Below are positions 33,001 through 45,790 of a DNA stretch of 64,000 nt, in pieces. Location of the stretch: positions 26,277,315-26,341,314 of the forward strand of contig NC_045141.1 of NCBI RefSeq assembly GCF_008831285.2. The letters run 5' to 3'. This DNA is from Nymphaea colorata (lineage: Eukaryota; Streptophyta; Magnoliopsida; Nymphaeales; Nymphaeaceae). The position numbers were made by a program, and so were the translations under genes. Numbering within the stretch: position 1 is the stretch's first letter; each line of letters starts with the position of its first letter. A model generated the notes under the pieces. That model searched no databases. It was not told the DNA's origin and saw only the letters and a program-made list of their open reading frames with translations.

Positions 33001-36000
33001 ATGGAAAAAAAAAATGAAGCCAGCAAGATACCTTTTTGGACACCACATTTACACTGCATCAAGTGCTCCACATGCCCCATATATGCAGTCACACCAACAG
33101 GCTTCTTTCCCGAACCCAGCTGAGATACAGTCTTCACAAGAAACCGTGCAACCTATAACCACAGTCCATCAGCACAAGAGGACAATGAATGTCGACATGT
33201 TATAATACTTATGGAAATATGTACAGTTGAATTACACAACATGCAAGAAATCATTGAGGTATTGGTGAATATCACAATGCCAAACCCAAAAAAATCCTTC
33301 AAAAGCTTTTGCATAACTGATTTTATGGCAGAGATTTCAATAGACTCCATTTGACAAGAATTAAGAGGGTCACATAAAAAGAAACAAGGTTTCCAAAATC
33401 AAAACTTTGAGATAAGTCACCTGAGAATTGTCATGCTGCAACCTGGCTTAGGACATATTGACAAATTGTGACCTTTATGAAATGGGTTTTACACAAACAG
33501 ATCTGGGAAAAAAGTCATTCTGCACAACTTATGTCTTACAAGCATCCTAAAATGACACGATTGTTTGATAATGTGAATGTGTTCAAATCGTCAATAAGAA
33601 CCCCTCTGGTACAAGATTGGCAAACCTGAAGAAGCAATACTACATTATCTCCTTCATATGTACATGCAGGAACATAAGAAGCAAACAACTCGGGAAGACC
33701 ACTGTTACATAAATATCCATGGCCACCACATAGCTTCCGACATTCCTCAATTCCATCCTGCAGAATGAACCACAAAGTCCCATTTACTTAAATGAAAGCA
33801 GCACATAAAAGAATATAATAACAGGCCAAGGTATACACTCATTAATCAAACATGAAGAGTGATTCACATCTATGTTGTCAAGGTGCCCAGGCGCTGTCTA
33901 GGAGCCAGGCAGCGCCTAGCACCTAGGCGAGGCCTAGGCAAAAAAGGCAACCAATTTTTTTTTTTAGTTATGTTAATATGTCAAGTTATTTTGATTAACT
34001 ATTAGTAATATTTGAAAGATGGAGAGTAGTAATATAACAAGCATAATCAACTTAAACAATCAAAATTTAATTGTTTACTTCATTGAATATGCAAAATCAG
34101 TAGAAGAAGTTTAACATTACTCATTAAATATAATCTAATACGAAAAGAAAAAAAGATCTAATCTCTAGAAGAAGGAATGTAAATCCAAAAGATGGCTTTA
34201 GTCCATTTGTTCTTAAAGAAAGACAAAATATAAGAAAAAAGACTAACAATACATAATAATATGCATATAAGTACACAACAGTAACAATACATATAAGTAC
34301 ATAACCATAGTAATGTATACATATAACAGGTATGACCATGCTACATATTATATAGCAGGCTAACAGTATATACATATAATAGGTCGATGCAATACTATAT
34401 GACAGGTATAACAGACTGTACATAACAGTATAAACATATAACATGTATTACAATACATATAACAGGAATAACAAATTGTATTATAATACAAATTATACAA
34501 TTTAACATAATAATATATACATATAAGTTTATAATAGGTATAACAAATTAACAATACATATAACTATATGATATAACTTCGTAACATAACCATACTAATG
34601 TATACATATAATGGATACGAGGTATCTCAATACTATATAACAGACTAAGTGACCAACAGTATATACATATAACAGTATACAGATAACAGCATAATCAACA
34701 TAACAATACATAAAAATAAGTAAATAAGTAATCAATATGACATAAAATACATAACAATATATAATAAATTAAGAAACATTAATTGAAAGGGAATGTGGCT
34801 TTTCACTTTCCCATGCACTAGGTGTGTTGGAGTCTAGGCGAGCTTAGGCACCAGCCTAGATTCCAACACATATCCTGTTGCCTAAGTGGTGGACTTATGC
34901 GACGGGTGTGGATTTCCGCTTAGTCAACGCCTAGGCGAGGCCTTAACAACATAGATTCACATATGAAGAACACTGAAGAAAATGATTCCATGTTATGAAA
35001 AAGACAAGAAACTTAAAGTGCAAATTATCATGTGTTCAATGTAGATTTCTAAAAACAATTTATGTGGTTATACCACCTTATCATACGAATAAGAAGTTCA
35101 AGAAAAGCAGCCACAAATTCCTCAATCAATATTAATATAACAACAGTGCCCTGTCAACTATAGAGGTCAGAATTTTACATACAGCAGCCACAGAGGTTGT
35201 CACTGACTTCAAACCAGCAGTACATGCATGAGCTTCAGCTAATGTTGAAAAATCATTAGCTTGTAACCTCTGTGTCACGTCCTGATACAGCCATTTCAAC
35301 CACTCACCAACAAATCTGAACGCATATGCAGATGCCAGCAAAGGGAACAGCCTACTTTGTTGTGTTTTATAGTCAATCACCTGCCATGTGAAAGGTTGCA
35401 TGAATATACGTAGAACTCCACCAAGAACTGATGGTATCAAAGACAAAAATTAATTGTACAATTTTCAACTAATCCTACAAGAAAAGCAATGCATATTTGA
35501 AAAAACAAAACTATTATAATGGCCAACACAAATTCAAGGTGCAGTAGGATTATATGAATCAGCAACAAATGATTGCCATAGATCTGCAGAAAACAGAACA
35601 ATAAAGACTGAGTAGGCTTTAGACATTCAGACAACCAAAGGAGCAGCATCCAAGTTCCAACCCAAGGACACTGATTATCATAATCCAACAACTTACCCTG
35701 CTACCCTATTTGGCCCAATAAACACCACTTACCATTGAAATTCTCTAAATACATCTCCAAAGGCATCACAATTACATTCTAAGGGCCCTAAACTGACAAT
35801 CAAGATACAAAATATGCATGTCTCAGGCCATATAAAGAAGTACAAAAAGGAAACGATTATGATCTTCACAGTAAGAACAAATTCATGAATCAAGATGACA
35901 TGGAAAATTTTAACCTACCATTATAATAAGAAGCAAATGTCTTATATTATCAAACATGCTTTGTACATATGATCCCATGGTTAAACATAAGCTATAGAAA

Positions 36001-39000
36001 TAAGAAAATAGGAATCAAAAGGAACATTTAGAGAAACATTACTTGGCTTTCAGGACCCCCATTTTTAGAACCAAACTGCCTTCTAACCGCACTATATCGA
36101 ACAGCAATAGTAACAGCTCGTGACAGTGCATTTGAGGCATCTATTACAATGGTCTGACGCACAAAAACCATTGTCCCATAAATAAGCTGTCTAGGCACAT
36201 CAGATTGCACAACTTTTCCTTCTCTTGTGACCTGCAAAACCCTGGAACATTCATGGAAGAAAATCAGTCCCCTTCAAATTTTCAGGGGCATAGAAAGAAA
36301 AGAAAAGGTGAGAACACTAGCTTCTGCTGCCATCAAGGCATCACTAAAGCTTATAGATATTTAACTAGGAAAAGAATCTAATTTAAGCCAAGAAGTGAGG
36401 TAGTGACATCAGCAAAAAGAACAATTACATGATTCAGTAGACCAATCATCAAATGTCCTCAGAAGCTCTTTAAAGAACATGTAGACAAATAAAAATGAAA
36501 AGAATTGTCAGACTATACAGTTGACCTGCATCTTTATAGAAGCTCTACCATCGACAATACATTACATAAGAATTAGACGTAGAACCAGCTCGATTCACCA
36601 GCATATAAGGTAGTCAGACCTACAAGTACATTCCCTGTACTTCATAAATACTATGGTCTATAGCCAATTAGAATCTAAAATTGATTTCAATGAAAGCTAA
36701 AACATAAATGAGATAAACATAAAATAAGTTGTGTGTATGTGTGTGTGTTGGAGAGAAAGAGGGAGGGAAGGAGGGAGAATTTAGGATGAGCTGAGAATCA
36801 ACTAGTATGCTGAAAAATTGAAAGGTCGTCATGCTTCATAAAATACTGCAGTGTAATGGAATGCAAAACTCATCTCAATGAATGCTAACTCACGAATAGA
36901 GTGTGTTAGCCACATGCACGCACTTACGCATGAAAAGCTAGTGCAACCTCATAAGTACCATGAAAAGGAGCACGAAAAGCAAAAGTTTGGACAAACCGCA
37001 TTAACATCTGATCTCTGGGGATGCGCACATGATCAAACTGTAGAACTCCATTGTCCATTGTGTTGTAGGCTGCATTTCCAAATTTCATGCCAATATCCCC
37101 AATAGTGATACCAGGAAGAGGTGAATGATCTTCCAAACTTCGCAATTGAACAATAAATCCTGTGAAATTTGAAAAACATAAAAGTCATTGCTTTTTTAGG
37201 TTTTTAAAGTAAATGTAAAAAATAAGAGACAAAGTAGAGCAAACCCAGTTACCATGTATGCCATGTTCTTCATTATCAACAATCAAACGTGCATATACAA
37301 TTGCATGTGTTGATACTTTACCTAGGCCACCAGGCCACCACTGGATTACAGAAAAGTGAGAAGTCAATAATATGGCGCACATTTGTTGACAAGGAAATCA
37401 TAACAAGAAAAGAACAATATGTGATATAACAAAACAAATGAAAAATCAACTGCAAGGTAGAAGTCTATACTTAAGAAGAAGTCAGATAAAAGTTCCTTCT
37501 ACAACTGAATGACTAATTAAAGCCTCTTTACTCACTTTGCTTGAAGTCAATGTGGGACTGTGGATGATAAATTCATCTGAATTCCTATCATACGTTGCTG
37601 TAGTCTCAAGGCCTTGAACATTTGAACCGTGACCAAGTTCTGTCTGTGCATAACAGCCAATAATCTGCATCTTATATGCCAACGGTAACCACTTTTCATG
37701 TTGTTCATCAGTACCCTGCCCTCTTATAGCAGGCACAAACATACCCTGGAAAAGAGAAACATAAGATCAGCTAGAACCTAATTATTTACTCTCAGAACAA
37801 TCTACAGGGCACTATTGAAGGACAAACGCGTAACGTATATAATAAAGTTTGGAGTGTATTTCCTAAAATATAATTCTGCCAGCACACAATACTCCTCCAA
37901 CCCACCACACACAAAATCCTAAGGTACATCATAAAAGTATTTATAACTTGATCATTGACTATATCTTAGAACTGCAACAAGTGCATATACTTTAGCACAC
38001 TTGGGCATGCACAGATGCACAAACACACAAAAAAATGTACATTCTGGATCTTTATTCTGTATGCTTCAGTATAAAGCTCATGAAACAGAAAAATGTTCTG
38101 AGCCACCTGGCATCAAACGCCGATGCAATAATGCAACCATATCACTTTCTTGTGAATCAGACAATACTATTTTGCCAGTGAAACCAATGAACTTTGTTGG
38201 ACAAATCAGGTCCAAGATGGTAGCAAATATAGCCATATATAGCCATAAATATCATTTATGGCCATGTCAAGTGATGTAAAAGCTTGTGATAATACAGGTT
38301 TCTGCATATCACATGAAAGTTTCAGGTCAAAAAGGAACGTCAAGAAAAAAAAAATAACAGAGAGAAGAAACTATTAACATTGTCAAAAGGAACTATGAGA
38401 CAAGAAAAGAAATAACTAAAAGAACATTTAAAATATAAGAACAGAAGCAATGAGTAAATTGGATGTAAAGTAGCTTTGAAAATGTGTTGATATTTCCCAG
38501 TTAATATCATTTTGAATAATCATAGCTTTAAGATGCAGTATTTACAAAACATTGTAGATATATGTGACTGTTGTAGGAAAAACACATCTGTATAACATAC
38601 ATAAAGTTTGGCATTGCTGGTGTGTGCAGTCCTAGCAGCAGGTTTCAAGTTCAGTATCACCACCACGAAAATAGCAAGAGTAAAATTGATAGGTTATGCA
38701 TGTAAGTGCATGTGTTGCATAAATTATCTGCAGGAAATAATAGCTCCGAGCTTTATTCGCTCAATCTGATCATTCTGAGACCTTATATGTACAACTGTTT
38801 CATTTTTAAAAGAAACAAGCACTTCAGTGACTTAGTAAAAAAAGCTTCAACATAGAAGCATGAATGTTGTTCTATTGAAGAGATGCACAACCCATCGGCC
38901 TTTGATTTTTAGAGCTCCAGAAAAAATAATTTACAGATTATTACCACACAAAAAAAGTATTTCTTCTAAGCGAAACCAGTACATTGTCCTTGCAAGAAAA

Positions 39001-41098
39001 TAAAAATAACCATCAAGATACTAGCTAGTGCAGGTATTTTCTGATGAGGAAGTTTGCACGCTAGGAACTCGTTCCTTTATGTGCAAATTTTGCAACACTT
39101 AGTTTCCGATTTTTTAGGCCGAAAAAGTTACAAAATTCATTTGCTAAGGAGCTAGAATGTAAAACTGTAGGCAATAAACCCAGCCATTAAACTCTTGATG
39201 CATTTCCATGTCATACAATGCTATTATTCACAAAATGTTACGATTTGCGTACATAGCAAGAGTAATTTAAGGTTGATTTTGATGTAAGGTTCTATAAAGA
39301 CGAATCAGAATGGGCTTACCCAATGCAGGTCAGTATATGCTGGTTGATCAATAAAAAATCTCAACTTTGAAGCTTCTTCTTCTATAAGATAAAACAGCTA
39401 TTATTAGAGACAGCACAAGCAAAAAAACATAGAACACAAGTAAATTACCTAAATCAGGCTATGGCACTAAGACAGCATATTTGGCTAGCACCAATTGTAC
39501 TAAGTCCACAGGGATACCAACATAACCACTAATGACCTGGTAGTATGAAGAGCTGACTTAACATGTTGTAATTTATTGGAAGGAAACTCGTACTAATCTA
39601 AAAACAGGGTCTGCTATCCCTAGTTAAGATCGGGTTCACTCGGTCTTGTTGCTCTGCTCCTAACAACCAACAACATTCTCTAACTTAGCTCGTTCAGGCA
39701 AACAGTCAAACTCATTGTAGGGCCTCCCAGTGACATCCTTTCCTAGCTAAGGGATTGTTTGCATTCCTGGTACAACTACTCAAAAGCTCCAACATTAGCA
39801 CCCCAACTACAGCAGTGCTGCCCTTCCTCAGGTTTGTAGAGTCAGATATAGCTCCAGAGGGCAGGGTGTGACTCTTAAGTGAGTGGACCATCTGTTTACT
39901 GTGATACATCATAAATTCACTACACAAAAGGATCAGTCATAAACTGAGTATGGCATATACCAGTCAAACGGAGCTCATTAATCCGCTTCCATGCATGACC
40001 TGCTTTTCTTAAGGTGTTCTTGAATAACTCCTTTCTGCCCATAGTAACCCTGTTATCCTTGCGGAATTCCTGGGTGAAGGAAAACAGTGCAGCGTTAAGG
40101 AGAGGCCGAAACAACTGAAAGAGTTGATCATTGAGAACAATGACTTTTTTCAACGAAATAGCTAGATGGAAAAGAACAAAAAAAGACAGTCAGCATTTGC
40201 ATTAAAACAAAAACGTAAGATCATGTAGTTGACCCTTATTAATGTCTTATTCCTATACAAAATAATGAAATGAAATGGAAAAATACCGTGAGTTTGACCG
40301 TCTGTTCTAATAGTTCATATTATTAAACTAGAGAACTGACTTCCACTCGTTTATCAAATTATTATTACATCGCTGTATCTTCTAACTACATTATGGTAAC
40401 CTGATTTTCTAATAGAATTTTATATGAATGTACCAAACCAAAGCTGAATGTCTTCAAAACAGATGCAGCTCTATGCTTTCATTTGTCATGTCGACACTGT
40501 TAAAGAGACAGTCGTTCCTTGAGACAGAAGTTGGAAGATTCAACAAAATCGACTAAGTTGGGTTATATTTCAATGGTATACGACAATCTGGAGATGCGGA
40601 TACGCATCGAATAAAAATATTTTATACGATAATCGTAAAAAAAAAAAGGGAATCGTAAGAAAACCAGAAAGGACATAGAATTTATCCCCATGTTATATGA
40701 TCAGATTCGAGGAAAGGGGATACAAGTCACGATATCGCCTAAAACTTCGACGCTAATTGATCACAGAACTGACGCAGGACAAACGAATTAGTGTGATTTG
40801 CTAGCATAGCTCTCTCGGCTAAAACGCCCCGTTCACCGGAAGGGATTTAGAGAGAAGGCATTTGAACCAAGAGTTCTCATGTTCGAATCCCACCGTCAGA
40901 TACATCTTCCACGAATTGCACGAAGAAAAAGAGAAAAAGGAAATGATTACTACTTATAGTAATGCGGGAAACACCATCCACGAATGCTAAGAGGCAAGAA
41001 ACGGATCAAACGATTTGCGGAGAAAAGTTCTTGAAATAACGAAACCCCAAGCAAATTCACAATAAGCTCAACGCTACAGAATTAAGGAAAATAAGTTC

Positions 41099-41129
<31 letters not shown>

Positions 41130-41280
41130 CAGAAGACATTACTGGGTCAGATGCGACGAGGCGGGCCATTCGATCGGAGACACTGAGGGCGTGTTTGGAT
41201 CCCGCCCAGACCACCTTCATGGCCTCCACATCGAATTGGGCAGTGCTCCTTTCGTGCGCAAGATGATCCACCTCCTCCAT
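28773..41280 (-). CDS. ACX1: Peroxisomal acyl-coenzyme A oxidase 1
   Basis: First enzyme of peroxisomal beta-oxidation: oxidises medium/long-chain acyl-CoA to trans-2-enoyl-CoA with FAD, passing electrons to O2 (H2O2). In plants ACX1 also shortens jasmonate precursors. Fourteen exons: 41280-41143, 40069-39961, 39381-39320, 37745-37536, 37340-37253, 37159-36997, 36241-36043, 35380-35183, 33757-33626, 33152-33032, 32165-32055, 31348-31279, 29361-29178, 28982-28773. They join to 664 aa, the same length as Arabidopsis ACX1. FAD/substrate region CYAQTELGHGSNVQGLETT begins at residue 134; KWWPGGLGK follows at about 173. The catalytic base is Glu424 in ACTYEGDNVV. The C-terminus SRL is a PTS1 peroxisomal signal. 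No break seen. The usual GYLW before the active site reads GYLC. Large introns hold two TIR elements. Confidence 0.97.
30010..30036. repeat. (CT)n microsatellite in ACX1 intron 12
   Basis: About 13 TC units in a row inside the long intron between exons 12 and 13. Confidence 0.85.
30540..30689. mobile_element. 150-bp hAT MITE in ACX1 intron 12
   Basis: Exact 8-bp direct repeats CTTCAATC flank it (30532-30539 and 30690-30697). The left end is CAGTGCCAGAGCCAG. The right end, read inward on the minus strand, is CAATATGGATCCACA, which matches the common CAGTGGCGGATCCAG terminus after one gap. The subterminal AAGGGCACTAA and TTAGGGGGCTTATG words are also typical. Eight-base duplications fit hAT. 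Non-coding. Confidence 0.8.
31385..31510. repeat. Two (AT)n tracts flanking about 80 bp in ACX1 intron 11
   Basis: (AT)n runs at about 31385-31414 and 31494-31510, separated by a moderately GC-rich segment. Seen directly; no gene or known element recognised between them. Confidence 0.7.
33870..34954. mobile_element. 1,085-bp nonautonomous TIR element in ACX1 intron 8
   Basis: Ends CTATGTTGTCAAGG (33870) and CCTTAACAACATAG (to 34954) are inverted copies with one mismatch in 14. Flanks are exact 8-bp direct repeats ATTCACAT (33862-33869 and 34955-34962), which fits hAT. If the outermost base is assigned differently the duplication could be read as 9 bp (GATTCACAT), so a MULE-type origin is not excluded. 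Both subterminal regions are packed with GCCTAGGCG/CTAGGCGAGG words. The middle (34250-34720) is a degenerate run of ATAACAGGTATAAC / ACATATAACA-like units. No transposase coding capacity. Confidence 0.85.
34250..34720. repeat. Degenerate AT-rich short tandem array inside the TIR element
   Basis: Many imperfect copies of an ACATATAACAGTATA-like unit, seen by eye. Long open frames here on the minus strand (rich in Tyr, Ile, Cys) come from this low-complexity array and are not genes. Confidence 0.65.
36728..36775. repeat. GT microsatellite followed by purine-rich tract, ACX1 intron 6
   Basis: GTGTGTATGTGTGTGTG followed by GAGAGAAAGAGGGAGG-like bases in the intron between exons 6 and 7. Confidence 0.75.
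40800..40930 (+). mobile_element. Possible tRNA-derived SINE in ACX1 intron 1
   Basis: CTCATGTTCGAATCCCACC (about 40877-40895) matches the RNA polymerase III B box (GTTCGAATCC). TAGCATAGCTCTCTCGGCTAA (about 40802-40822) is a possible but poor A box about 70 bases upstream, and the downstream part is A/G-rich. No target duplication was identified and a tRNA cloverleaf does not form. Weak call; chance or a decayed copy is possible. Confidence 0.3.
41104..41129. repeat. (GA)n microsatellite at the start of ACX1 intron 1
   Basis: About 13 GA units directly downstream (in gene sense) of the ACX1 exon 1 donor at 41143. Close spacing to the splice site makes length variation potentially relevant to splicing. 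Confidence 0.85.
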
Positions 41281-42402
41281 CTTCCTCCCCAGATCGGCCA
41301 GACTCCACCCGAACGCTCAGGATCAAGAAAACGCTCTCGACTCTCTCACTCTCTCTCCCCTTCTTGTTCTAACTTCCTGCCTTGTGCTGCTCGTATTTAA
41401 CAATTCTATATGGACTTTTGCACGTGATCTCTGTCTCGTCGCGCGCACACGCACACACACACACTCTCCCTGTCTCCCGACGTGCGAGTTTGCCACAAGA
41501 ATTGAATGATTCATGTGCTCATACTGGAGCACCGACCGACCACGACCAGCTAGATAAAAAAAGTACAAGTACTACAGTCAAATTTGTAGAAAAAAATTTG
41601 GGGAAGGATCACGATGACATAGGTCATGGAATTTTTCCAACGAAACGTCTCATTTATCAGATGACACCACTTTAAACGCAAGAACGAGTGGCACCAAGCT
41701 CAGCTCGCTACTTTTTCCTAGGAAACTCTCTTCCTCCCCTCTTTCTCGCGACCATATAAAGGTAATATAATCTCGGAAAAGCTGCTTTCCTACCACCTCC
41801 TTTCAGGTGACAAATGGCGTGACGTTTGTTCCTAGGAATTGGATCTCCGAGCATTCCGGCCTCCCGTGTGGCGTGGATTTGTTAGGACAATGTCTATATT
41901 GGCGGTTCCCCGAGGTGGCTTGGTCCAAATTATCGAGGACCAAGGGACTGTTGACGAAACTGTTTTCTTCTTTTTCAAGAGTTTCTCTTCCATTTGGATA
42001 CGTTTTCTCAATTCATCCGGTGGAGAAGCGAAGCGTTTCACATTCAAACCTGCATTCCCGAGACTCCTGAATTTGATTTCCTGGAATTTTATTTTGCCAA
42101 ACTTGACTAACATTAAAAGATAAAATAATATATAAATAATTCATCATAATATAAATCATTGAGTTGAGTCAGGTTGAGTCGGACCTACTTGGGTTGGCCC
42201 GACATCCAATTTCTAGGTTCGAGTTGGGTCAAGTTCCTGGCCCCATGCTCAAGCCTATCTTAGCATCCCAAAGTACAAACTCCCAAAAGCTAATAAGTGA
42301 AAAAGGCAATTTATCAAAAGCTAGAAATTCTTTTTGGTGCACATTTGCTGCATGTGGTACATGTAACTCTCATTTATGACCACACTACCATTAAGTTACG
42401 AT

Positions 42403-42440
42403 CAGTGGCAGAACTAGTAAATTTAGGCTAACATATATAC

Positions 42441-42475
<35 letters not shown>

Positions 42476-42609
42476 TACAATACATATTTTAGAGGGGCAA
42501 AAATACTTGTATTTACGATTAGTAATATGTAAAAATTAGTAAAAAAATTGGATGCATGAACCATGAATATAAAAATACCAATAGTTGCCCACACCTAGCT
42601 CGGCCATCG
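42403..42609. mobile_element. 207-bp hAT-like MITE
   Basis: The left end CAGTGGCAGAACTAG and right end CTAGCTCGGCCATCG (inverse CGATGGCCGAGCTAG) match at 11 of 15 positions. Flanking 8-mers GTTACGAT (42395-42402) and GCTACCAC (42610-42617) match at 5 of 8, compatible with an old 8-bp duplication. Contains (AT)n at about 42446-42474 and the AGAGGGGCAAAAA subterminal word. Same terminal type as 30540-30689 and 18576-18771. Confidence 0.6.
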
Positions 42610-43438
42610 GCTACCACCAAAGCGAGTCTTCCAGTAATGTATGCGACTCAACCAGCGGAATCAATCAACGTTGTAAGAATTAGTTTCTGAACTAAAATAG
42701 CAAAGCTGCCGATTCAATTAAATGGCGCAATTTTGGGATCAGCTGAATGGATTGTTAATTTGGTTGGTCGTAGATATCAAAGAAAGTTAACAGTTGATAC
42801 TTGGAAGTCTTTAATCACCCAAAAGATCGAGTCATATTGCCATCTACTTGACTCAAAACTAGTCGATCATTGGAGCTGAGTCTCATAACTGTGGTGTCAA
42901 TGAATGACCACATTGTTATGCCAAATTTATTAAGGCCATGCGAGGAATGAAATGCGGCTGCTTGTGACCACGTGCCAAGAACCATTGCCATGGGAAACAC
43001 ATTTTTTTCAAAAGAACACGAAAAAACATACTAAATTAAATGACCATTTAAAACTTTAAAAAACACGTATTTTTGAAAAAAAATGTTAAAAACGAAAAAA
43101 ACGCATTTATAACACGTTTTTAACGCTTTTTTTCATTTTTTTCATTTTAAACAAATTTTTTTATTTTTTTTTTATTTGTTGTTAATCTACTTATCTTGTG
43201 ATGTTTGTGTTATTAGTTTATTACTTATTTTATTTTTTCTTATTTTTAGTTTTTTAAATTTTTTAAAAATTTACCTTTTTTCTTTTTTTTCAAACTCACG
43301 ATGTCATACCCAAGAAAAACCTCACCGTTTAAAACTCTGAGACGTTATTTGTCACTATTTCAAAAACTCATTAAAAGTCTAAGAATCCAAGAACAACTGA
43401 AGCGCGGTCAAGGAAAACAAAATTTTCTCCTTGTAGTT

Positions 43439-43471
<33 letters not shown>
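43439..43471. repeat. (AT)n microsatellite
   Basis: About 16 AT units with a single GT interruption. Confidence 0.85.
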
Positions 43472-43472
<1 letters not shown>

Positions 43473-45790
43473 AACACTCAAGAGTGGGTTTCATCGGTCA
43501 TCCAATTCTTCAGTTTCTCACACACACAGCTTGATGCAGTTAAGAAGAGAGAGAAAAAAGAGATAGGGTTTATCCCTTAACCTTAACGAGGATGGTTCAT
43601 TTAGTTTTGCTTTGCAGTTTCCTATTTATTTTCATTATGTGAAAAACTAAATGGGCCAAACCTATTTAAAATTTTATTTTTGAAAAACAATAACACAACT
43701 ATAAAAATTAGTTAAAAATAAAATCTCATTTTTTTTTTACAAAGTAATTAGAATTTGACAAGTCGCACCCTTGAAATGGCCAACTGAACCCAATCGGATT
43801 GCCACCGATTTCATTCGCTGACAACATTCTTCTTGACTATACATGCAGGAAACTTTATGGCAAGAACCAATTCTTCAATTCTTTCAGTTTGGAAGTCCCA
43901 CGGATTTTGAGATTCCTCAGTACAAACCATATTCCTTTTAAAAATATGTTAAATATTATTCACATTGTCACATCATAAAGAAAAAGCTTTCTTTGATACA
44001 AAGGGGGGCACCCATCATCTTTCAGATTTCGTACTAAGTGAGCTCACCTGTCTCGTTTTACATCAGACTTTTGCATGAGAAAGATGAATATTTCGCTAAG
44101 TTGCGTGCTAAAGGCTCAACCCTGACAAACTTCTTATATTTCAATTTCCGCCACTATCTTTTTTATAGTACATAAAATTGACGTCAGATGAGCTCGAAAC
44201 TGAAACTAACAGCCTGCCAGCTTTCACCTCATTTGTTGCACCAATAACATCGATAATCTTCTACATTATACATCATCTAAATTTGATTATTATATTAACC
44301 ACTATTTAGAAAAGCCGAGTCGTTATGGCCCCACATTTTGGATAAAAAGGTCCACTCCACTAGTGAGTAAAACTGCCAATAATGCATCAAGTTGGCTTTA
44401 GATGAGTATGCAACAAAGCAATTAGGACATGGCTCTGATTTCATCGTCCACAAGGCCGCTCTAACAATTATTTTAGTTCGTACATGATTTTTTTTTATTG
44501 CAAAAAATAACACGCTTAGCCGCCTTTATATGAAATTCAAAGACATATGTGAAATGATTATGTTTATTATATCATTGCTTACGTAGACTTAGAGACTGAA
44601 AAATGTAGGAATAATCCATGGTTAATGCACAAGTATGAAGAAGGATATTGTTTTATTTTATTTTTCACCTTTTTTGTTTTCGAAATTGTTCTGTCAAGAT
44701 CGTTTCCACTTCCAAATTGTCTAAATAATCTAAAAATCGAGTGCCCAATTTTGTGTTGGTGTTAATTTGACAATTTAATAGGTCCAAATTTGTCTCAATG
44801 ATTGTTTGGTGGTATTCAAATCCAAATCCGCTAGTCAAGAGGTTGTCAAGGTAAGGAGTTTTGAATGGCAATAAGGTTTTGGAATGATGCCCAAAGGGGT
44901 TGATGGAAGGGCTGATATACAGTGAGTCATCATTTCAAACTTTTGTGGCGTCAACCCTTCAATATGCAAATAGTGTACAGACACTTATTTTGAGACACCG
45001 TAAAGCAACCCTGGATCTTAAGGAAGAAGAAAGAGCTTCGGCTTTCACTTAAATGGTAGGATTAGCCTCTCACTTACCCAAAAAAAGAAAAAAAGGTTTG
45101 GAACGTGTTTCTGTTGAATTCCATAGATTTAGATGTACAAGGTTTATTGATTTCTAACGTAATCTTTGCACTTTTCAACCATCATCGTTTAGAATCAATA
45201 CCATATAAATTTGCAAATTAGTCGAACACACCACACAGTTGCCAATCTCAAATTGGATCAAACTTTACGTGATTAAATGACCATTAAGTATATTTCTTTA
45301 ATCTAACCATAACATGTCTAATTTGACAATTAACCAACTTCGTTGAGCTTTACTTTATCAGCTAAAGCATCCGCATATGATCTAAACGTGAACTTTTATG
45401 CAAGGTAAAATCCAAAAAAGGGAAGAGGTACACATAAGATCCAGATCCTGGGGCCTAAACGAATCAGATCCGTACTGCATTTCAGTCGGGCTGGATGTGG
45501 GCCGGGTATTGCACCCGATGTAACCCAACGACGCTGTGGGTCCGCGTCTGTGGGCCCCAGCACGGTCAAACGCATTAGCTTATCGCGTGACCCACCGACT
45601 ACAGTGGGACTCGTAGTCATCATCTTGATCGTCCATCTTCACAAATCGTGGGTGGAGACAGCTTCCTACCCGAAGTATGTGAGTCCTCGCCTTCTGAAAT
45701 AACTCCCTAGCCAGCGGCTCGCCTTCTTATTGGTTCATATTGCGCCTTCCGATGGGTCCCACAACAACGGGAGGCATCTGGAGCCCCGCC

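Larger units (their letters stand above)
41281..45790. other. Intergenic between ACX1 and histidine phosphatase (divergent promoters)
   Basis: The ACX1 promoter and leader occupy the left end (a TATA-like TTAAATACG on the minus strand near 41392-41400). It also holds a hAT-like MITE (42403-42609), a T/A low-complexity region (43010-43320), (AT)n at about 43439-43471 and a stretch at 42160-42250 rich in GGGTTGAGTCGGG-like words that recalls repeat DNA without a firm family. The right end is the phosphatase promoter. No gene supported. Confidence 0.55.

Noticed and set aside
34124-34554. Long Tyr/Cys/Ile-rich frames on the minus strand
   Set aside because: They come from the degenerate tandem array inside the 33870-34954 element and have no protein-like pattern.
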